Part shown: positions 5,977 to 7,977 of the stretch, piece after piece
Layout of the letters: each line of letters begins with the position of its first letter
Position numbering within the stretch: position 1 is the stretch's first letter
Assembly (NCBI GenBank): GCA_937880795.1
Contig: CALGRQ010000252.1
Coordinates: forward strand, 1 to 7,977
Origin: an uncultured Dyadobacter sp.
GTDB lineage: Bacteria; Bacteroidota; Bacteroidia; Cytophagales; Spirosomataceae
Reading direction: 5' to 3'
Length of the DNA: 7,977 nucleotides
The notes under the pieces: model-generated
Database searches by the model: none
Seen by the model: only the letters and a program-made list of their open reading frames with translations
Told to the model about the DNA's origin: nothing
Made by a program: the position numbers and the translations under genes

Positions 5977-6549
5977 ATGAACGAATCAAATGTAAGTCGA
6001 AGTTTCTGGAACGAAAAGTGGGCAAGAATCATATTCGACGATATCGAAAATGCTCCGCATTACGAAGTTTCCAACTATGGAAGATTGAAAAGTTTTCAGA
6101 ATAACCCTAAGGACGGTGTAATTATTAAAGGCTCCGTAATTCAGGGATATAGATCATTAAATATCCGGGCTAGTGGTGGTAAAACAATCAATAGATATGT
6201 TCACAAGTTGGTAGCCGAATATTTCGTTGAAAAAACAACGGAAGATCACCAATTTGTAATTCACAACGATTTCGAAAAACAAAACAATTATTACGAGAAC
6301 CTTCGGTGGGTTACCAAAGATGTAATGATTGCCCACAATAAAGAAAATCCGGCATTCATCAATCGCGTCATCCCAAAGCGTACCAAAAACTATAAGTTAA
6401 CGGAGAGCAAGGTTCGAATCATCAAGAAACTATTGAAAAATGATAACAACCGCCTTAAAATGATAGCAAAGCAGTTTGGTATCACCCATACACAGCTGAA
6501 CAGAATCAGATCAGGTGAGAACTGGAAACATGTAACCGTTGAAGACTAA
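5977..6549 (+). CDS. NUMOD4 / HNH-like / helix-turn-helix protein
   Basis: A 190-residue basic protein with three parts. Residues about 15-60 form a NUMOD4 motif (W15, then YEVSNYGRLKS at 29-39), a DNA-binding module of homing endonucleases. Residues about 74-123 match an HNH_3-type core: VHKLVAEYF (75-83), IHNDFEKQNN (95-104), ENLRWVT (107-113) and H120. His96, Asp98, Asn103-104 and Asn108 are kept, but the usual N-H-x-D-G reads I-H-N-D-F, so activity is uncertain. Residues about 140-186 form a helix-turn-helix (IAKQFGITHTQLNRI) followed by the W-K-H-V ending seen in these families. It is a free-standing gene, not inside an intron or intein, and shows no visible flanking repeats. It could be a mobile nuclease or a domesticated DNA-binding protein. 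Only 12 bases separate its stop from that of the IscA-like gene. Confidence 0.85.
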   Translation: MNESNVSRSFWNEKWARIIFDDIENAPHYEVSNYGRLKSFQNNPKDGVIIKGSVIQGYRSLNIRASGGKTINRYVHKLVAEYFVEKTTEDHQFVIHNDFEKQNNYYENLRWVTKDVMIAHNKENPAFINRVIPKRTKNYKLTESKVRIIKKLLKNDNNRLKMIAKQFGITHTQLNRIRSGENWKHVTVED

Positions 6550-6561
6550 ATTAAGGACATT

Positions 6562-6858
6562 TTATTTTTCTGCCAACGCAGAAACCGTATAACCGCTGCC
6601 GTTCGTTCCCTCCTCATAATCAACAGAAAGGCCCAGTACATACATAAGATGTCGTTTATCGATGTAGACACGAATTCCATCGATCAGGTATGCTTGATCG
6701 AACTCTGTTTGGGTATCAAATCCAAGCAAAAACGTGCCGGTGCATGCACCTCCTTTAAGACCTATTCTAAGTCCATAGGTGTCGGGTATTTTATTGGCTG
6801 TCAAAGTTGATGTAATTTCGGCTTTGGCTTTTTCGGTTATTCTAATCGGATCATTCAT
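6562..6858 (-). CDS. IscA/HesB-family protein lacking the C-terminal CxC
   Basis: A 98-residue A-type Fe-S-carrier-like protein (HesB/YadR/YfhF fold). The core matches IscA: IRITEKAKAEI (5-15), YGLRIGLKGGACTG (28-41) with the first conserved cysteine Cys39, LLGFD (44-48), and a late VDYEEGTNGSGY (79-90) that aligns with the family's IDY-x-GSGF strand. Classical IscA then continues N-P-N-A-x-C-G-C-G with two further cluster-binding cysteines; here the chain ends SALAEK and stops. No CGCG-like codons follow the stop, so this is not a recent frameshift. Cluster binding with one cysteine would need another ligand or a partner. I chose ATG 6858 (MNDPIRI) because the family starts at this strand; ATG 6864 and ATG 6879 are alternatives. 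No iscS, iscU or suf gene is adjacent. Confidence 0.85.
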   Translation of the reverse strand: MNDPIRITEKAKAEITSTLTANKIPDTYGLRIGLKGGACTGTFLLGFDTQTEFDQAYLIDGIRVYIDKRHLMYVLGLSVDYEEGTNGSGYTVSALAEK

Positions 6859-6890
6859 AGTCATTGAGGTGCAATACACTTCACCTAACG

Positions 6891-6898
6891 TGAAATTA
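6891..6898 (-). promoter_or_regulatory. Possible -7 promoter box for the IscA-like gene
   Basis: On the - strand this reads TAATTTCA, matching TAnnTTTG at six of eight positions including both fixed TA bases. Transcription would begin near 6885, about 27 bases ahead of ATG 6858 and only about 6 ahead of ATG 6879, which favours the inner start. No -33 element is visible. Confidence 0.25.
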
Positions 6899-6952
6899 GC
6901 CTATTGAATTCGTTTTCTTAAAATATTCTTCTCACTAATGTTACTTATCTCG

Positions 6953-6960
6953 TAATTTTG
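6953..6960 (+). promoter_or_regulatory. -7 promoter box for the membrane-anchored protein gene
   Basis: TAATTTTG is an exact match to TAnnTTTG and lies in an AT-rich intergenic stretch 34 bases before ATG 6994. Transcription would start near 6967. The in-frame TTG at 6958 lies inside this box, so translation from there is unlikely; this decides the start at 6994. Confidence 0.55.
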
Positions 6961-6993
6961 GCGATATCATTCGCCATATATAAGTGCATTTTC

Positions 6994-7512
6994 ATGGAAT
7001 ACTATCTATTGTTAACATCGGTTGTTCTGGGAGCCGGCGTTATTTACGGAACCTATTTAACCATCACCACGGTTGCTGATAAAATTCTACAAAAACAAAA
7101 ATGGGATTCCAGGAACAAACATACGGACGTTGTTTTACCCTTGCGCCTGCAAGCCTACGAACGTATGTCTATTTTTTTAGAAAGAATTAGCCCAGGAAGT
7201 TTATTGCTACGTGTAGTACCATCCGCAAATAGCGCATTGGAGTTACAACAGTTGCTGCTAAACGAAATTCGGGAAGAGTACAATCACAATGTGGCACAGC
7301 AGATTTACATGAGCAATAACACCTGGGAGCAAATAGGACATGCCATGAATGAACTGGTTGCAGATATTAACAAGGCCGCTTCCAAAGTAGCTCCCGATGC
7401 TCCCGCAGCGGACTTAGGTAAGAAAATTTTCGCCACAGTTATAGCCCGGGAGGAACAGCCCACTACTTTGGCTCTCAGAATTTTAAAAGAAGAGATTCGT
7501 GAAATCTTCTGA
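6994..7512 (+). CDS. Membrane-anchored conserved Bacteroidota protein (possibly DUF7935)
   Basis: A 172-residue protein with one N-terminal transmembrane helix (about 4-26, LLLTSVVLGAGVIYGTYLTI) and a mostly helical cytoplasmic part. The most distinctive region is LPLRLQAYERMSIFLERISP (48-67), then a helix ELQQLLLNEIREEYNHNVAQQIYMSNNTWEQI in which EYNHN and QQIYMS stand out (95-107). The C-terminus ends in a charged helix (LRILKEEIREIF). The pattern resembles a family found almost only in Bacteroidota that I believe is catalogued as DUF7935; I cannot confirm the number. No catalytic motif is visible. ATG 6994 is chosen over the TTG at 6958 because a -7 box covers that TTG and the transmembrane helix starts cleanly after MEYY. 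It is followed after 107 bases by a mutS2-like gene on the same strand. Confidence 0.8.
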   Translation: MEYYLLLTSVVLGAGVIYGTYLTITTVADKILQKQKWDSRNKHTDVVLPLRLQAYERMSIFLERISPGSLLLRVVPSANSALELQQLLLNEIREEYNHNVAQQIYMSNNTWEQIGHAMNELVADINKAASKVAPDAPAADLGKKIFATVIAREEQPTTLALRILKEEIREIF

Positions 7513-7522
7513 ACCAATTGGT
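7513..7522. repeat. 10-base perfect palindrome after the stop codon
   Basis: ACCAATTGGT is its own reverse complement and begins immediately after the TGA at 7510-7512. It is too short and loopless to be a terminator by itself. The remaining bases up to 7619 hold no ORF that I can support; TAGGTTCG (7602-7609) is a weak TAnnTTTG-like box ahead of the next gene. Confidence 0.35.
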
Positions 7523-7619
7523 CGAAAATACCATTATGAATTGCAAAATCTGGTTGCGACAATATTTATTCAAAGAACAACAATACCTGGGGCGTTGCTC
7601 GTAGGTTCGTCAATATAAA

Positions 7620-7977
7620 ATGCTTTATCCCCAATCATTAGAACAAAAACTTGGCTTCGATAAATTACGCGACTGGCTTAAAGATGCCTGTATAAGTCCG
7701 TTGGGGCAGTATTTTGTTGAAAAAATCCGATTTTCTGATAATTTTGGTATGGTTGAAAAGCTGGTTAGCCAGACCGCCGAAATGAAGAAAATTATTGAAA
7801 TCGGTGAAAATTTCCCGTCTCAAAATTACATTGACGCCACTCCTTATTTGAGGCGAGCAAGCATTGAAGGAATGTTACTGACTCAGCCTGAATTTTCGGA
7901 CCTCAAGGTATCACTGCAAACCATTCGCCTTTGTATACGTTTTTTTGAGAATCAGGAAGAAAATGCTTTTCCGCTAC
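7620..7977 (+). CDS. mutS2: MutS2-like protein, N-terminal part (cut by window end)
   Basis: An open frame starts at ATG 7620 and runs without a stop to the end of the window, giving the first 119 residues. The opening MLYPQSLEQKLGFDKLRDWL, followed by CISPLGQYFVEKIRFS (24-39), is the start typical of Bacteroidota MutS2 proteins, with later blocks FPSQNYIDATPYLRRASIEG (65-84) and FSDLKVSLQTI (92-102). MutS2 is a MutS-related ATPase without the mismatch-recognition domain; bacterial members have been linked to suppression of homologous recombination and to rescue of collided ribosomes. The Walker A ATPase site and the C-terminal Smr nuclease domain would lie beyond the window, so neither can be checked. 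A MutS-family paralogue other than MutS2 remains possible. It follows the membrane-anchored gene by 107 bases on the same strand. Confidence 0.8.
   Translation, partial: MLYPQSLEQKLGFDKLRDWLKDACISPLGQYFVEKIRFSDNFGMVEKLVSQTAEMKKIIEIGENFPSQNYIDATPYLRRASIEGMLLTQPEFSDLKVSLQTIRLCIRFFENQEENAFPL

Noticed and set aside
7513..7619. Possible tRNA or small RNA, prompted by GGTTCGT near 7604
   Set aside because: No cloverleaf arms, acceptor stem or CCA-like end could be drawn around it, so the T-arm-like bases are chance.

Overview
The window looks like chromosomal DNA of a Bacteroidota bacterium, probably of the Cytophagales or a related order. This rests on the AT-rich composition, weak or absent Shine-Dalgarno sequences, several Bacteroidota-type -7 promoter boxes (TAnnTTTG or TAnnTTCG), two lipoproteins with short signal peptides and charged residues after the lipid cysteine, and proteins whose closest recognisable patterns are from that phylum. 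The exact genus cannot be read from the window.

Layout, left to right. An alpha/beta hydrolase (YbfF-like esterase, +) converges through a short hairpin on a cysteine-rich lipoprotein gene (-). That gene diverges from an RsmI-like SAM methyltransferase (+). An uncharacterised but highly patterned lipoprotein (+) follows, then a striking 24-pair hairpin next to a promoter box. Next come a metallo-beta-lactamase-fold hydrolase and pssA (phosphatidylserine synthase) 16 bases apart, probably one operon. A FabH-type ketoacyl-ACP synthase III (+) converges on a small CoA-binding protein (-). Divergent from that is a stand-alone NUMOD4/HNH/HTH protein (+), which converges on a short IscA/HesB-like protein lacking the usual C-terminal CxC (-). 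A membrane-anchored protein conserved in Bacteroidota (+) and the first 119 codons of a MutS2-like protein (+, cut by the window end) complete the window.

Most of this is housekeeping: envelope lipid synthesis (fabH, pssA), small-molecule hydrolases, DNA or RNA maintenance (mutS2, methyltransferase) and Fe-S-type proteins. No transposase, phage gene, CRISPR array, tRNA or rRNA was found, and I see no clear multi-gene novel system. The most unusual items are the long hairpin at 2890-2948, the IscA-like protein without its C-terminal cysteines, the solitary NUMOD4-HNH-HTH protein, the unexplained conserved lipoprotein at 2151-2858, and a divergent promoter pair whose predicted transcripts overlap at their 5' ends.
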